64,000 nt of DNA from contig NZ_SOGJ01000015.1 in assembly GCF_004402375.1 (NCBI RefSeq), positions 23,623 through 87,622 on the forward strand, in the 5' to 3' direction. This document shows, in pieces, positions 30,854 through 39,711 of the stretch (positions are counted from its first letter, which is position 1; each line of letters begins with the position of its first letter). The notes below the pieces were generated by a model. The model ran no database searches. It was not told where the DNA came from and saw only the letters and a list, made by a program, of their open reading frames with translations. The stretch comes from Cryobacterium breve (GTDB taxonomy: Bacteria > Actinomycetota > Actinomycetes > Actinomycetales > Microbacteriaceae). The position numbers were made by a program, and so were the translations under genes.

Positions 30854-32826
30854 GTCACCCCAGCACGAGCTCAGCCTCGGACCGTCCCCCGGGCCGCGGC
30901 CCCGGCCCTGGCCACGGCCCCTTCGGCGGAATGAGCGCCCCGGCCGAGAAAGCCATGCACTTCGGCCCGTCCGCCAAGCGGCTGCTCGGCAAGCTGCGCC
31001 CCGAGCGCCTGTGGCTCGGGCTGGTCCTTTTCCTCGCCGTCGCGAGCGTCACCTTCTCCGTGCTCGGTCCGCGCCTGCTCGGCGAGGGCACGAACCTCAT
31101 CTTCGCCGGCGTCACCTCTCAGAACCTGTCCGCCGGGGTGAGCCAGACCGAGGTGATCGACCAGCTGCGCGCCTCGGGCGACACCGGAAAGGCCGACCTG
31201 CTCAGCGGGATGACGCTGACCCCGGGCCAGGGCATCGACTTCGCGATGCTCTCCACCGTGCTGCTCTGGGCGATGGCGCTCTACGTGCTCTCCTCGGCGT
31301 TCGCCTGGGTTCAGGCCTACGTGCTCAACGGTGTGGTGCAGCGCACCGTCTTCCGGCTACGCAGTGAGATCGAGGCCAAGATCAACCGCCTTCCGCTGCG
31401 CTACTTCGACACGGTGCAGCGCGGTGAGCTGCTCAGCCGGGTCACCAATGACGTGGACAACGTGTCGCAGAGCCTGCAGCAGTCGCTGAGCCAGGTCGTC
31501 ACCTCGCTGCTCACGGTCGTGGGCGTCATCATGATGATGTTCCTGCTCTCCCCGCTGCTGGCCTTGATCGCCCTGGTCACGGTGCCGCTGACCCTGGTCA
31601 CCACCGTGCTGATCGCCAAGCGCTCGCAGAAGATGTTCGTGGCCCAGTGGACGCACACCGGTGAGCTGAACGGCCAGATCGAGGAGACCTTCACCGGCCA
31701 CGCCCTGGTCACGGTGTTCGGCCGCCAGAGGGAGGTCGAACAGCGCTTCCGGGCCAAGAACGGCGAGCTCTACGAGGCCAGCTTCGGGGCCCAGTTCGTC
31801 AGCGGCCTGATCATGCCCGCTATGACCTTCATCGGCAACCTTGTCTACGTGGGGATCGCCGTCGTCGGCGGCCTCCAGGTGGCATCCGGTGCCATGCAAC
31901 TCGGTGACGTGCAGGCGTTCATCCAGTATTCCCGGCAGTTCACCCAGCCGCTCGCCCAGCTCGGGTCGATGGCGAACCTGCTGCAGTCCGGCGTCGCCTC
32001 CGCCGAGCGGGTCTTCGCCCTGCTCGACGCCGAAGAGCAGAGCCCAGACCCGGAACCCGCCGAGACTCCCGAGCTCGGCCACGGGCGTCTGGTCTTCGAG
32101 GACGCGTCGTTCCGGTACAGCCCGGACAGGGCTCTGATCGAGAAGCTCAGTCTGGTGGCTGAGCCCGGCCAGACCGTAGCCATCGTGGGCCCGACCGGGG
32201 CCGGCAAAACCACCCTGGTCAACCTGATGATGCGGTTCTACGAACTCGACTCCGGCCGGATCACGCTGGACGGCGTGGACGTTCGCCGGATGACCCGTGA
32301 CGACCTGCGCGGGCGCATGGGCATGGTGCTGCAGGACACCTGGTTGTTCGGCGGAACGATCCGCGACAACATCGCCTACGGGCGTCCGGGGGCCACCGAA
32401 GAGGAGATCCAGGAGGCGGCGCGCGCGACCTACGTTGACCGGTTCGTGCACGCTCTGCCTGACGGCTACGACACCGTGCTCGACGACGAGGGCGGCAACG
32501 TCAGCGCCGGCGAGAAGCAGTTGCTCACGATCGCCCGCGCGTTTCTCGCCAAGCCCAGCGTGCTGATCCTAGACGAGGCGACCAGCTCCGTCGACACGCG
32601 CACCGAGGTGCTCGTGCAGAACGCCATGAGCGCCCTTCGCGCCGACCGCACCAGCTTCGTGATCGCGCACCGTCTCTCGACGATCCGCGACGCCGATCTG
32701 ATCTTGGTCATGGAGGCAGGTCGGATCGTCGAGCTGGGCACGCACGAGCAGCTTCTGGCAGCGGATGGCGCGTACTACGCCCTCTACAACGCTCAGTTCG
32801 CGGCGGCCGTCACCGACGAGGTCTAG
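30850..32826 (+). CDS. ABC exporter subunit with consensus catalytic site (BmrD/TM288-like)
   Basis: A 658-residue half-transporter: a Gly/Pro-rich N-terminal tail of about 45 residues, six membrane helices (55-370) with a long first extracellular loop, then Walker A GPTGAGKTT (about 447-455), Walker B VLILDEATSSVD with the catalytic Glu, and H-loop IAHRLST. Its signature is VSAGEKQLL instead of LSGGQ, so the site it shares with the partner's degenerate Walker B is the inactive one. Coupled to the previous gene by ATGA; together they form one asymmetric exporter. Confidence 0.92.
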   Translation: MSHPSTSSASDRPPGRGPGPGHGPFGGMSAPAEKAMHFGPSAKRLLGKLRPERLWLGLVLFLAVASVTFSVLGPRLLGEGTNLIFAGVTSQNLSAGVSQTEVIDQLRASGDTGKADLLSGMTLTPGQGIDFAMLSTVLLWAMALYVLSSAFAWVQAYVLNGVVQRTVFRLRSEIEAKINRLPLRYFDTVQRGELLSRVTNDVDNVSQSLQQSLSQVVTSLLTVVGVIMMMFLLSPLLALIALVTVPLTLVTTVLIAKRSQKMFVAQWTHTGELNGQIEETFTGHALVTVFGRQREVEQRFRAKNGELYEASFGAQFVSGLIMPAMTFIGNLVYVGIAVVGGLQVASGAMQLGDVQAFIQYSRQFTQPLAQLGSMANLLQSGVASAERVFALLDAEEQSPDPEPAETPELGHGRLVFEDASFRYSPDRALIEKLSLVAEPGQTVAIVGPTGAGKTTLVNLMMRFYELDSGRITLDGVDVRRMTRDDLRGRMGMVLQDTWLFGGTIRDNIAYGRPGATEEEIQEAARATYVDRFVHALPDGYDTVLDDEGGNVSAGEKQLLTIARAFLAKPSVLILDEATSSVDTRTEVLVQNAMSALRADRTSFVIAHRLSTIRDADLILVMEAGRIVELGTHEQLLAADGAYYALYNAQFAAAVTDEV

Positions 32827-32841
32827 GGGCACCCAGCGGCG

Positions 32842-32847
32842 TACTGT
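32842..32847 (+). promoter_or_regulatory. possible -10 box of the DUF202 pair
   Basis: TACTGT lies 38 nt before the GTG of the first DUF202 gene and 15 nt after the exporter stop. No good -35 is seen. Confidence 0.3.
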
Positions 32848-32885
32848 GGTGAGGTGCCGGGATTCGGCCGGGAGAGGACTGTTCC

Positions 32886-33245
32886 GTGGCAGCTGAGCGT
32901 TATCCGCACTCGGTCTATCGGCGCGGCGAGGAACCGGACGCCCGGTTCAGCCTCGCCAATGAGCGCACCTTCCTGGCCTGGATCCGCACCTCGCTGGCGC
33001 TCATCGCCGCCGGCGTCGCGCTCGAGGCGCTGCAGTTCCCTGCGCAGGCCGGTCTGCGCTTCTCCGCGGCCGGGTTGTTCGTCGCTCTCGGGCTGATCGC
33101 ATCGGTGCACGCCTGGATCAGTTGGATGCGCACCGAACGGGCCATGCGCGAGAACCGGCCACTGCCGGCGCCGGCCTTCACCGGTCTGCTCGCGGTCGGC
33201 CTTCTGGCCGCCGGACTCCTGGTCGCCGTCGGAATGATCTGGTGA
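32886..33245 (+). CDS. DUF202 membrane protein (YidH-like)
   Basis: The 119-residue protein has the family block RFSLANERTFLAWIRTSLALIAAGVALEAL followed by two further hydrophobic segments, three in total. The function of DUF202 proteins in bacteria is not established. GTG 32886 follows GGGAGAGGAC. Its stop overlaps the start of a second, shorter DUF202 protein. Confidence 0.85.
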   Translation: MAAERYPHSVYRRGEEPDARFSLANERTFLAWIRTSLALIAAGVALEALQFPAQAGLRFSAAGLFVALGLIASVHAWISWMRTERAMRENRPLPAPAFTGLLAVGLLAAGLLVAVGMIW

Positions 33246-33589
33246 CCGTGGAGCATCCGTTCGACCCGGGCCTGCAGCCCGAACGGACCTTGCTCGCCTG
33301 GCAGCGCACGGTGCTCGCCCTGGCCGTGGGTGCAATCGTGGGGATGCGCCTGACGGCACCCGCATTCGGCGGTGTCGCCACCGTGGCCGGGCTGATCGGC
33401 CTGACGCTGACCCTGGCCGCGTACGTGGGCGTTCGGTTCCGCTACCGACGCGCGCATGCCGCCCTTCAGGCCCGGGCGGCTCTTCCGGAGTCGGGCGCGT
33501 GGCCCTTGGCCGCGTTGGCGGCTGGGGCCGTGTCCCTGGGCGTTCTCGGACTGGCCTACCTTGGTGAGGGCATCCGTCTCGCACTGTGA
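33242..33589 (+). CDS. second DUF202 membrane protein
   Basis: The 115-residue protein repeats the family pattern: DPGLQPERTLLAWQRTVLALAVGAIVGMRL, then two more membrane segments. GTG 33242 overlaps the previous stop; a GTG at 33248 is also possible. The two proteins probably act together, as paired DUF202 genes are common in actinobacteria, but their job is unknown. Convergent with the DksA-like gene 22 nt away. Confidence 0.82.
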   Translation: MTVEHPFDPGLQPERTLLAWQRTVLALAVGAIVGMRLTAPAFGGVATVAGLIGLTLTLAAYVGVRFRYRRAHAALQARAALPESGAWPLAALAAGAVSLGVLGLAYLGEGIRLAL

Positions 33590-33611
33590 GCGGCTGCGTG
33601 GCCGGCGCCGG

Positions 33612-34004
33612 TCAGGCCCGGTGCTGGGATTCCAGTTCGCGGGCACAGTCGATGCACAGCTCGGCAGCTGGACGGGCTTCCAGGCGTTCCCGCCCGATCG
33701 GTTCTCCGCGGCGGGTGCAGGATCCGTAGCCACCGTCCGTGATGCGGGCGAGCGCCCGGTCGATGGCCCCGGATGCGGCCTCCAGGTCGCTGTGCACCCC
33801 CGAGATGCGAGACCATTCCATCGTCAGGTTGGGGCCCTCGGGGTCGTGCTCGTCGTCGGCCGTGCCGCTGTTGCGGGCCTCGATCACGTCGTCCAGGGTG
33901 GTCCCGATGCGGCCGAGGGCCACATCGAGCTCGTGCCGATGGCCGCGCAGAAGCTTCTCGAAGTGCCGCAGGTCGGCGGCAGTGAGTTTCGTCTGGGTGG
34001 GCAT
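33612..34004 (-). CDS. TraR/DksA-type zinc-finger protein with one cysteine lost
   Basis: The 130-residue protein has the helical N-terminal part (LTAADLRHFEKLLRGHRHEL), an acidic middle, and the DksA-like block ALARITDGGYGSCTRRGEPIGRERLEARPAAELCIDCARE. The canonical zinc finger is CxxC-17-CxxC. Here C96, C117 and C120 remain, but the second cysteine is R99. DksA family proteins modulate RNA polymerase at stringently controlled promoters; in actinobacteria their roles vary. It is downstream of, but 178 nt from, the molybdopterin gene on the same strand. Confidence 0.82.
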   Translation of the reverse strand: MPTQTKLTAADLRHFEKLLRGHRHELDVALGRIGTTLDDVIEARNSGTADDEHDPEGPNLTMEWSRISGVHSDLEAASGAIDRALARITDGGYGSCTRRGEPIGRERLEARPAAELCIDCARELESQHRA

Positions 34005-34182
34005 GTGCGCCTACTCCGCTGCCCGGGCGCGACGCGAGCCGTTGGGTCGGCGTGTCGAAACGAAATTCCGGTGCATGATTCCCGTCCTCTCAAGCTGGGG
34101 TGGCGATGCGCAGGCACGCTGCGTGGTGTGCTGACGAGAATACGCTCGCGCCGGTCTGCTGTCGCGGGGCAGGGGCCGCGCC

Positions 34183-35775
34183 CTAGACAACCGAGATCGC
34201 GATATCGTGCAGCCCGGTGGCGCCGTCGGGGATCACGTCCCGCCGCACGGCGGTCTGCACCTGGCCCGTGGCATCCGTCGTCCGTACCCGCAGGGTGTGC
34301 TGCCCGGCCGAGGCTGGCCAGACCCAGCTCCACTGCCGCCAGGTGTCGGCCGAGATCGCCTCGGCCAGGGCAGCCTCATTCCAGTCGCCGTCGTCGACCT
34401 GCACTTGCACGGCACGGATGCCCACGTGCTGCGACCACGCGACGCCCGCCACGGTCACCGGTCCGGCGGGTACCTCGGTGCCGCGCCGTGGCACGTCGAT
34501 GCGGGAGGAGAGCTTGATCGGTCCGCGCTCGGTCCAGCCGCGGTTGGTCCAGTAGGCGGTCTCTCGGTCGAAGCGGGTGACGGTGAGCTCGACCACCCAT
34601 TTCGTGGCCGAGACGTAGCCGTAGAGCCCGGGCACGACCATGCGCACCGGGTAGCCGTGCTCGAGCGGGAGCGGCTTGCCGTTCATGCCCACCGCGAGGA
34701 TGGCGTTGCGGTCGTCGGTGAGCACCTCGAGCGGGGTGCTGGCCGTCCAGCCGTCCTCGCTGCGGGAGAGCACCATGTCGGCCCCTGCGAGAGGCCTCGC
34801 CTCTGCGAGCAGCAGTCGGATCGGGTAGCCCAGCCAGGTCGCGTTGCCGATCAGGTCGCCACCGACCTCGTTCGACACGCAGGTGAGGGTCGTCGTGCTC
34901 TCCTCGAGGGGCAGCGCGAGCAGGTCGGCGAAGTCGATTTCGATGTCCCTCTCAACCATGCCGGTGATCTTCAGCGTCCAGGTGCCTGGGTCGATCCGGG
35001 GCACCCGCAGGGCCGTGTCGATGCGGTAGAACTCGGCGTTCGGGGTGATCAGGGGGGCGAGGCCGGGCACGTCGAGTGACGCCCCGGCGGGGATCGGGGC
35101 GCCGGGCACGGCCGCGACTGGCAGCGTGAAGCGGGCACGCGCGGCATCCGTGGCCCGGACCCCGGCGGAGATCAGCTGCCCGCCGGCCGCGGCCAGCAGG
35201 CCCAGGCCGGCGCTCGCTCCAGCCCAGGCCAGGAAGCGACGGCGGTCCGGAGCGGATGCCGTAGCGCCCGCAGGCGTGCGGCGCAGCCGGGCGACCAGGA
35301 CCGTGAGCAGCACGGCCGAGACGACCATCGCCAGCACCGCGGGCAGCGCGTCGACGACAGAGGTGTTCTGCCGGGACAGCACCGCGACGACGGCGAGAGC
35401 GCCGGCGGCAGCCACGATCACCCGGCCGATCGGGGGACGCCGCAGCTCCAGCACGCCCGCGGCAGCGGCCAGGAACACGGCTCCGAGGATGACGCAGACC
35501 ACAAGCACGGCCTTGTCACCGGTGCCGAACAGGGCGATGACCAGCTCCTTCAACCAGGCAGGCGCCAGGTCGACGACCAGCGCGCCGACGGTGAGGACGG
35601 GGCTGCCTGCCGGGGCCAGCAGCGCGGCGGTCAGTTCGCCCGCGCCGAGGCCGGCGAGGGCCGCGGACACTCCAGCCGTCGCCGCACGACCGAGCTCGGC
35701 CGGGGCGGACCGGACCGGCCGGGCGGCCGGGGTCGGCGGGGGAGGAGTGAATGAGGACACGTCGCTGCTGGCCAT
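34183..35775 (-). CDS. membrane-anchored molybdopterin-dependent oxidoreductase (sulfite-oxidase fold)
   Basis: The 530-residue protein has about four hydrophobic segments (35-70, 88-108, 118-135, 142-163), then DRRRFLAWAGASAGLGLLAAAGG (read as RRRFL followed by a hydrophobic stretch, 178-205), which looks like a Tat signal in the middle of the chain. The catalytic domain follows, with the molybdenum-ligand C299 in TLTCVSNEVGGDLIGNATWLG, and a C-terminal Ig-like dimer domain. The catalytic part should face outside. The substrate (sulfite or another) and electron partner are not known. No cytochrome gene is adjacent. Confidence 0.88.
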   Translation of the reverse strand: MASSDVSSFTPPPPTPAARPVRSAPAELGRAATAGVSAALAGLGAGELTAALLAPAGSPVLTVGALVVDLAPAWLKELVIALFGTGDKAVLVVCVILGAVFLAAAAGVLELRRPPIGRVIVAAAGALAVVAVLSRQNTSVVDALPAVLAMVVSAVLLTVLVARLRRTPAGATASAPDRRRFLAWAGASAGLGLLAAAGGQLISAGVRATDAARARFTLPVAAVPGAPIPAGASLDVPGLAPLITPNAEFYRIDTALRVPRIDPGTWTLKITGMVERDIEIDFADLLALPLEESTTTLTCVSNEVGGDLIGNATWLGYPIRLLLAEARPLAGADMVLSRSEDGWTASTPLEVLTDDRNAILAVGMNGKPLPLEHGYPVRMVVPGLYGYVSATKWVVELTVTRFDRETAYWTNRGWTERGPIKLSSRIDVPRRGTEVPAGPVTVAGVAWSQHVGIRAVQVQVDDGDWNEAALAEAISADTWRQWSWVWPASAGQHTLRVRTTDATGQVQTAVRRDVIPDGATGLHDIAISVV

Positions 35776-35781
35776 CCCGTC

Positions 35782-35787
35782 AGCTTA
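35782..35787 (-). promoter_or_regulatory. -10 box of the molybdopterin oxidoreductase, leaderless start
   Basis: On the minus strand TAAGCT is followed by GACGGG and the ATG, a 6-nt spacing without room for a ribosome site. The remaining 223 nt up to the helicase start hold no other clear element. Confidence 0.5.
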
Positions 35788-36010
35788 GATTCGTGGCCTG
35801 TGAGTCCGACAGCCCCGTGGCGACCCTGGACGACCCGGCCTCGGAGGGACCATAGTCTGTGGTCCAACCTGAAGACCGCCGGGGCAATCAGCGAGGCCGA
35901 TTTCTCTGCGACGCAGGCCACGCCGCTCGGAATCTGATTCGCCGCCGCCGTTCGCCGGGTCGCCGGTCGCGGAGCGGACGCCCAGTGGAATAGGGCAGGA
36001 TCGAAGGATC

Positions 36011-38530
36011 ATGGCAACTCTCTCCGCTCTCCCGCACGTCACCGATCCCGATGTGCTGTTCGAGGCCTTTGAAACGTGGGCGGGGGAGACGGGACTGACG
36101 CTCTACCCCGCGCAGGAAGAGGCCCTGATCGAGATCGTCTCCGGGGCGAACCTGATCCTGAGCACCCCCACCGGCACGGGCAAATCGCTCGTGGCCGTCG
36201 GCGCGCATTTCGCGGCGCTCTCGGCCGGCAAGCGCAGCTTCTACACCGCGCCGATCAAGGCTCTCGTCAGCGAGAAGTTCTTCGCGCTGGTGGAGATCTT
36301 CGGTGCCGAGAACGTGGGCATGATGACCGGGGATTCCTCGGTCAACTCCGACGCCCCGATCATCTGCTGCACGGCCGAGATCCTCGCCAACCTCGCTCTG
36401 CGGAACGGCGAGGACACCCCCGTGGACCAGGTCGTGATGGACGAGTTCCACTTCTACGGCGACCCCGACCGCGGCTGGGCCTGGCAGGTGCCGCTGCTGC
36501 TCCTGCCTGGGGTGCAGTTCATCCTCATGTCCGCGACCCTCGGCGACGTCACGTTCATCGCCGACGACCTCACGCGTCGCACCCGACGGCCCACTGCGGT
36601 CGTCACGGGCGTGGAGCGTCCGGTTCCGCTGCACTACTACTACGAGACCACTCCCGTGCACGAGACCGTGGAGGAACTGCTGAAGACCGGGCAGGCTCCC
36701 ATCTACATCGTGCACTTCGCCCAGGCGGCCGCCCTCGAGCGGGCCCAGGCGCTCAGCAGCGTCAAAGTCGCCACCAAGGAGCAGAAGGAGGCGATCGCCG
36801 AACTGATCGGCGAGTTCCGCTTCACCACGAGCTTCGGCAAGACCCTTTCCCGGCTGATCCGGATGGGTATCGGCGTGCACCACGCCGGCATGCTACCCAA
36901 GTACCGTCGCCTGGTGGAACAGCTCGCCCAGCGCGGCCTGCTCCGCGTCATCTGCGGCACCGACACCCTCGGCGTGGGCATCAACGTGCCCATCCGCACG
37001 GTGCTCTTCACCGCCCTCACCAAGTACGACGGCGTCAAGATGCGTCAGCTCAACGCCCGCGAATTTCACCAGATCGCGGGTCGGGCAGGCCGGGCCGGCT
37101 TCGACACGGCCGGCACGGTGGTCATCCAGGCGCCCGACCACGAGACCGACAACCTCAAGGCCATCGAGAAGGCCGGCGACGACCCCAAGAAGAAGCGCAA
37201 GATCATCCGGAAGAAGGCACCCGAGGGCTTCGTCTCCTGGGGTGAGCCCTCGTTCCAGCGGCTCGTGGCGGCCGAACCGGAAACCATGCAGTCGAGCATG
37301 CAGATGACCGCGGCCATGCTGATCAACGTGATCGGCCGCGGCGGCGACGCCTTCGCCCACGTCTACGACCTCATCTTCGACAACCACGAACCGTGGAAGC
37401 GCCAGCTGGCGCACGCCCGGCGTGCGTTGGGGATCTACAAGACGCTGCGAGCGGCGGGGATCGTGGAGCAGAGCGCGAATGGGGACATCCGTTTGACGGT
37501 TGACCTGCAACCGAACTTCGCCCTCAACCAGCCGTTGTCGCCGTTCGCGCTCGCCGCGTTCGACCTGCTCGACGCCGACCCTGACGTGGCCGGTCCGGGC
37601 AGCGGCCACTACGCCCTCGACATGATCTCCATCGTCGAGGCCACCCTCGACGACCCGCGCCCGGTGCTGATGGGCCAGCAGTTCGCGGCCCGCGGCGAGG
37701 CCGTGAACGCCATGAAGCGTGAGGGCATCGAGTACGACGAGCGAATGGCGCTGCTCGAGGAGGTCACCTGGCCGAAGCCGCTCGAAGAGCTGTTGGAATA
37801 CACCTTCGCCACGTACAGGGAATCCCAGCCATGGATTGCGGACTTCGAGCTCAGCCCGAAGACGGTGGTGCGGGACATGTACGAACGGGCCATGTCCTTC
37901 GGCGAGTTCGTTGCCTTCTACAAGCTCGCCCGCAGCGAGGGTGTCGTGCTGCGCTACCTCTCGGACGCCTATCGGGCCGCACGGCAGACTATCCCCGACG
38001 ACGCCAAGACGGAGGACCTGCTCGACCTGATCGAATGGCTGGGCGAGCTGGTGCGCCAGGTCGACTCGAGCCTGCTCGACGAGTGGGAGGAGCTCATCCA
38101 CCCGGACCTCGCCGTGCACGAAGCCGGGGCGCAGTCGGTGCTGCCGCCTGCACCGCGTCGCCTGACCACCAATACGCGCGCGTTCCGGATCCTGGTGCGC
38201 AATGAACTTTTCCGGCGGGTGCAGCTGGCCGCGCTCGAGAACTACGACGCGCTGGGCGAACTCGACCGGGAGCATGGCTTCCACGCGGATGCCTGGGGCG
38301 ACGCCATGGACGGCTACTACGCCGAGCACGATGAGCTGCTGACCGGGGCCGACGCCCGCAGCGCGAACCTGATCATCCTGGACGAGGGCGCATCCGTCTG
38401 GAACGTGCGGCAGATCTTCGACGATCCCGCGGGAGACCACGACTGGGGTATCAGCGCCACGGTCGACCTGGCCGACTCCGACGAGTTGGGCGCCGCCGTA
38501 GTGCGGGTCACCGGGGTGAACCGGCTGTAG
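36011..38530 (+). CDS. Ski2-like DEAD/DEAH-box RNA helicase with DUF3516
   Basis: The 839-residue protein is a superfamily 2 helicase: motif I STPTGTGKS, motif II VVMDEFHFY, motif III LMSATLG, motif VI QIAGRAGRAGFD, and the Ski2-type GVGINVPIRTV. The C-terminal half (from about 430) matches the actinobacterial DUF3516-type extension, with a Lys-rich linker DDPKKKRKIIRKK near 390-402. Such helicases probably unwind or remodel RNA, but a specific substrate is not known. GAAGGATC precedes ATG 36011. Transcribed alone. Confidence 0.9.
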   Translation: MATLSALPHVTDPDVLFEAFETWAGETGLTLYPAQEEALIEIVSGANLILSTPTGTGKSLVAVGAHFAALSAGKRSFYTAPIKALVSEKFFALVEIFGAENVGMMTGDSSVNSDAPIICCTAEILANLALRNGEDTPVDQVVMDEFHFYGDPDRGWAWQVPLLLLPGVQFILMSATLGDVTFIADDLTRRTRRPTAVVTGVERPVPLHYYYETTPVHETVEELLKTGQAPIYIVHFAQAAALERAQALSSVKVATKEQKEAIAELIGEFRFTTSFGKTLSRLIRMGIGVHHAGMLPKYRRLVEQLAQRGLLRVICGTDTLGVGINVPIRTVLFTALTKYDGVKMRQLNAREFHQIAGRAGRAGFDTAGTVVIQAPDHETDNLKAIEKAGDDPKKKRKIIRKKAPEGFVSWGEPSFQRLVAAEPETMQSSMQMTAAMLINVIGRGGDAFAHVYDLIFDNHEPWKRQLAHARRALGIYKTLRAAGIVEQSANGDIRLTVDLQPNFALNQPLSPFALAAFDLLDADPDVAGPGSGHYALDMISIVEATLDDPRPVLMGQQFAARGEAVNAMKREGIEYDERMALLEEVTWPKPLEELLEYTFATYRESQPWIADFELSPKTVVRDMYERAMSFGEFVAFYKLARSEGVVLRYLSDAYRAARQTIPDDAKTEDLLDLIEWLGELVRQVDSSLLDEWEELIHPDLAVHEAGAQSVLPPAPRRLTTNTRAFRILVRNELFRRVQLAALENYDALGELDREHGFHADAWGDAMDGYYAEHDELLTGADARSANLIILDEGASVWNVRQIFDDPAGDHDWGISATVDLADSDELGAAVVRVTGVNRL

Positions 38531-38575
38531 GAAGACGGGCGCTGTCGGCTGCCGGGTGGAGAGTGGCGGCGGGAG

Positions 38576-38581
38576 TACCGT
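38576..38581 (+). promoter_or_regulatory. -10 box of the Gfo/Idh gene, leaderless start
   Basis: TACCGT ends 6 nt before ATG 38588; GGGAG in between is too close to the start to serve as a ribosome site. Confidence 0.45.
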
Positions 38582-38587
38582 GGGAGC

Positions 38588-39637
38588 ATGACGCAGTCGC
38601 CAGCATCCGTCGCCCCCATCCGCACCGGCCTGATTGGGTTCGGCACGTCCGGGCGCGTCTTCCACAGCCCGCTCCTCGCCGCGAACCCCGAGTTCTCGCT
38701 GGAGATGATCGTGACCCGGGATCCCGTGCGGCGGGAGGTGGCCGCCGAGCGGCACCCCGGCGTGCGCCTGGTTTCGAGCGCGGACGACGTATTCGCCGCC
38801 GTCGACGACCTGGACCTGGTCGTCATCGGGTCACCGTCGGGGACCCACGTGAAGCTGGCGCATGCCGCCCTCGACGCCGGGCTCGCCGTGGTCGTCGACA
38901 AACCGTTCGCGGTGAAGGCCAGGGACGGCCGGGACCTGATCGAGAAGGCCGAGCGTCTCGGCCTGCTCTTCACCGTGTTCCAGAACCGGCGCTGGGACGG
39001 GGACTTCCTCACGCTCCGGGCGCTGCTCGCCACGGGCGCCCTGGGTGAGGTGCGCCGGTTCGAGTCGCGGTTCGAATGGTGGAAGCCGGAGCAGACCAAG
39101 GCGTGGAAGGTCGGCGCGACCATCGAGCAGGGCGGCGGCGTGCTCTTCGATCTCGGCGCCCACCTGATCGACCAGGCCCTGCAGTTGTTCGGCCCGGTCG
39201 ATGACGTGTATGCCGAGACCGTCACCCGGCGTCAGGGCGGCGTGGCAGACGATGACACCTTCGTCGCGCTGCACCACGGATCGGGGGTGCGCTCCCACCT
39301 GTGGATGAACGGGATCGCTGCCCAGGTCGGCCCGCGCTTCCACGTGCTCGGCTCCGAATCCGGCTACACCAAATGGGGACTCGATGGCCAAGAGACGGCC
39401 CTCGCGGCGGGCGCTCAGCCGACCGACCCTGGATTCGGCGTCGATCCGGAGACCGCCTGGGGTGTGCTCGGAAGGGACGGTGCGCTGACCCGGGTGCCCG
39501 CCGAGCGAGGCAACTACGCGGCGTTCTACACAGGCCTCGCCGATTCGATCCTGCGCGGGGCTCCGGTTCCGGTCGACCCGCGCGAGTCGCTGCGCACGAT
39601 CGCCCTGATCGAGCGCATCAACCTGCTGACGCATTAG
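38588..39637 (+). CDS. Gfo/Idh/MocA family oxidoreductase
   Basis: The 349-residue protein has an N-terminal NAD(P) Rossmann fold (RTGLIGFGTSGRVFHSPLL), the conserved VVVDKPFAVKARDGRDL (the EKP-like block reads DKP) and the family C-terminal beta-sheet domain with FDLGAHLIDQALQLFG, where the D and H are probable catalytic residues. Members oxidise or reduce sugars, inositols and related compounds; the substrate cannot be inferred. It is monocistronic, convergent with the LysM gene. Confidence 0.87.
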   Translation: MTQSPASVAPIRTGLIGFGTSGRVFHSPLLAANPEFSLEMIVTRDPVRREVAAERHPGVRLVSSADDVFAAVDDLDLVVIGSPSGTHVKLAHAALDAGLAVVVDKPFAVKARDGRDLIEKAERLGLLFTVFQNRRWDGDFLTLRALLATGALGEVRRFESRFEWWKPEQTKAWKVGATIEQGGGVLFDLGAHLIDQALQLFGPVDDVYAETVTRRQGGVADDDTFVALHHGSGVRSHLWMNGIAAQVGPRFHVLGSESGYTKWGLDGQETALAAGAQPTDPGFGVDPETAWGVLGRDGALTRVPAERGNYAAFYTGLADSILRGAPVPVDPRESLRTIALIERINLLTH

Positions 39638-39711
39638 CTGGGTAGGTCCTCCCGGCCCTGCCGTCGCGGCGCGCTCGGGGCGAAGACTCGGGGACCGTGC
39701 CGTCGGCCGCG

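Noticed and set aside
36893..38755. A 620-codon minus-strand frame opposite the helicase
   Set aside because: It is the shadow of codon-position bias in the helicase gene; no motif or ribosome site supports it.
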